Source of the DNA: Sulfurimonas sp.
GTDB lineage: Bacteria; Campylobacterota; Campylobacteria; Campylobacterales; Sulfurimonadaceae
Length of the DNA: 6,630 nt
Direction: 5' to 3'
NCBI GenBank assembly: GCA_027063585.1
Contig: JAMORM010000034.1
Location: forward strand, 1 to 6,630
The notes under the pieces were generated by a model. That model was not told the origin of the DNA and searched no databases. It saw only the letters and a program-made list of their open reading frames with translations. Shown here piece by piece: positions 5,599 to 6,630 of the stretch. The first letter of the stretch is position 1. Each line of letters begins with the position of its first letter. A program made the position numbers and the translations under genes.

Positions 5599-6630
5599 AT
5601 GAAGCAATACAATTACAAATATACAAATCGAGATGATTTTTATGAATTTTTGAAACAATCTGGCATTGATGTAAATCAAAAAAATATTTTAATTCAAATG
5701 TTTACTTCTCTTGATTCTAAAGTACAGATAGAAAATATTGCTTCACAAATACTCTCTGTTGTTACAAATGCAATACTTGTCGGTGCTTCAACTGCAGGAG
5801 AAATCATGAATGGGGAGATGCTCGATAAGAGTACAGTTATTAGTATATCTGTATTTGAAAAAACAACAGTTCATGCATATTATGATATAAATGAAGACTC
5901 TTATGCCTTAGGAGTGGGGCTTTCTCAAAAAGTTTTTGATAAAGATACAAAGTGTGCGATTACATTTTTAGACGGGCTTGAGCACAACGGGCAGGAGTAT
6001 CTTCATGGACTCTCTTCGTTTAACTTTAATAAGGTGGCCATTGCAGGCGGTATGGCTGCAGACATGCTTCATTTTAAACAAACTTATACTATCTTTGGGA
6101 ACAAAATTTTGGAAGGTGGTGCCATATGTGTTGCATTAAAAGGAGAAGCACTAGAGGTTTTTCAAGATTATAATCTAGGCTGGAGAGCCGTTGGTCCAAC
6201 TTTTACGATAACTAAATCTAAAGGAGCCAGAGTCTACGAGATTGATAATCGTCCTGTAAAAGATGTCTATGCAGAAGTGCTTGGAGAATTTGCAGTAGAT
6301 AATATGCCTGCTTCTACAATTGAGTTTCCTCTCATCCGTCAAGACGACAATATGCTTATAGCAAGATCAATGCTGAATGTATTTGATGATGGCAGTTTAT
6401 TGTATGGCGGTAATTTAGAAGAAGGTGAAAAAGTTCGTTTTGGTATTGGTAGCAGGACTCTTGTCAATCAGTATAATTTAAAAGAAGAACTACAGGATCA
6501 GAAGCCTTTGCAGGCTTGTTTTATCTACTCTTGTATTGCAAGAAAACAATTTTTAGATAAAGAACTCGAAAAAATATTTCGCGTACTTGAAAATATGGCA
6601 CCAACAAGCGGATTTTTTACTTTTGGAGAA
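5599..6630 (+). CDS. FIST-domain sensory protein, N-terminal 344 residues (runs off the right edge)
   Basis: FIST domains are predicted small-ligand sensor modules found in bacterial signalling proteins, often fused to histidine kinase, chemoreceptor, or GGDEF/EAL outputs, and sometimes stand-alone. The frame stays open from the ATG to the end of the window. FIST_N spans about residues 28-215, with VGASTAGEI (61-69), the segment ITFLDGLEHNGQEYLHGL (121-138), VAIAGGMAAD (146-155) and the closing GWRAVGPTFTITKSKG. FIST_C begins near 216 (VYEIDNRPVKDVYAEVLG) and runs through FPLIR, GSLLYGGNLEEGEKVRFGIG, ACFIYSCIARKQFLD (306-320) and TSGFFTFGE at the edge. There is no signal peptide or membrane helix in the visible part, so sensing should be cytoplasmic. 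About 10-40 more residues would complete FIST_C. Anything beyond that (output domain or stop) is outside the window. It diverges from the cls block across a 115-bp promoter region and is probably a separate transcription unit. Confidence 0.88.
   Translation, partial: MKQYNYKYTNRDDFYEFLKQSGIDVNQKNILIQMFTSLDSKVQIENIASQILSVVTNAILVGASTAGEIMNGEMLDKSTVISISVFEKTTVHAYYDINEDSYALGVGLSQKVFDKDTKCAITFLDGLEHNGQEYLHGLSSFNFNKVAIAGGMAADMLHFKQTYTIFGNKILEGGAICVALKGEALEVFQDYNLGWRAVGPTFTITKSKGARVYEIDNRPVKDVYAEVLGEFAVDNMPASTIEFPLIRQDDNMLIARSMLNVFDDGSLLYGGNLEEGEKVRFGIGSRTLVNQYNLKEELQDQKPLQACFIYSCIARKQFLDKELEKIFRVLENMAPTSGFFTFGE

Overview
The window looks like a chromosomal segment of a low-GC, free-living member of Campylobacterota (former Epsilonproteobacteria), probably Sulfurimonas-like. 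This is inference from three things: AT-rich coding and intergenic DNA, very compact gene packing with poorly conserved -35 boxes, and the gene set (N-carbamoylputrescine amidase, a stand-alone parvulin, a FIST sensory protein). No rRNA, tRNA, CRISPR array, insertion sequence or phage gene was seen.

Layout. (1) Positions 1-497, minus strand: a conserved-looking unknown protein of 128 aa, followed 12 bp later by the 5' end of a lipoprotein gene that runs off the left edge. (2) Positions 498-612: a short divergent promoter region. (3) Positions 613-1751, plus strand: a two-gene unit, a PpiC-type parvulin and aguB (N-carbamoylputrescine amidase, putrescine synthesis), 2 bp apart. (4) Positions 1735-5483, minus strand: a tightly packed four-gene block. 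Its transcription order is a lipoprotein/transmembrane coiled-coil protein, a ClsA-type cardiolipin synthase, a cytoplasmic endonuclease/exonuclease/phosphatase (EEP) family protein, and miaA (tRNA dimethylallyltransferase). The first junction is a TAATG overlap, the second is 2 bp, and the last is short. The 3' end of miaA overlaps the 3' end of aguB by 17 bp in convergent orientation. (5) Positions 5484-5598: a second divergent promoter region. (6) Positions 5599-6630, plus strand: a FIST-domain sensory protein, still open at the right edge, so its output domain is not visible.

How the genes relate. PpiC, AguB and MiaA are housekeeping functions (protein folding, polyamine synthesis, tRNA modification). 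The more unusual group is the envelope cluster. A predicted protein with both a lipid anchor and a transmembrane anchor is translationally coupled to cardiolipin synthase, which is followed by an EEP-family hydrolase. The Cls/EEP pairing recalls E. coli clsB-ybhP. No plainly novel defence or mobile system is visible. The best leads are the doubly anchored coiled-coil protein, the Cls-EEP association, a possible leaderless miaA transcript, and the unknown protein/lipoprotein pair at the left edge.
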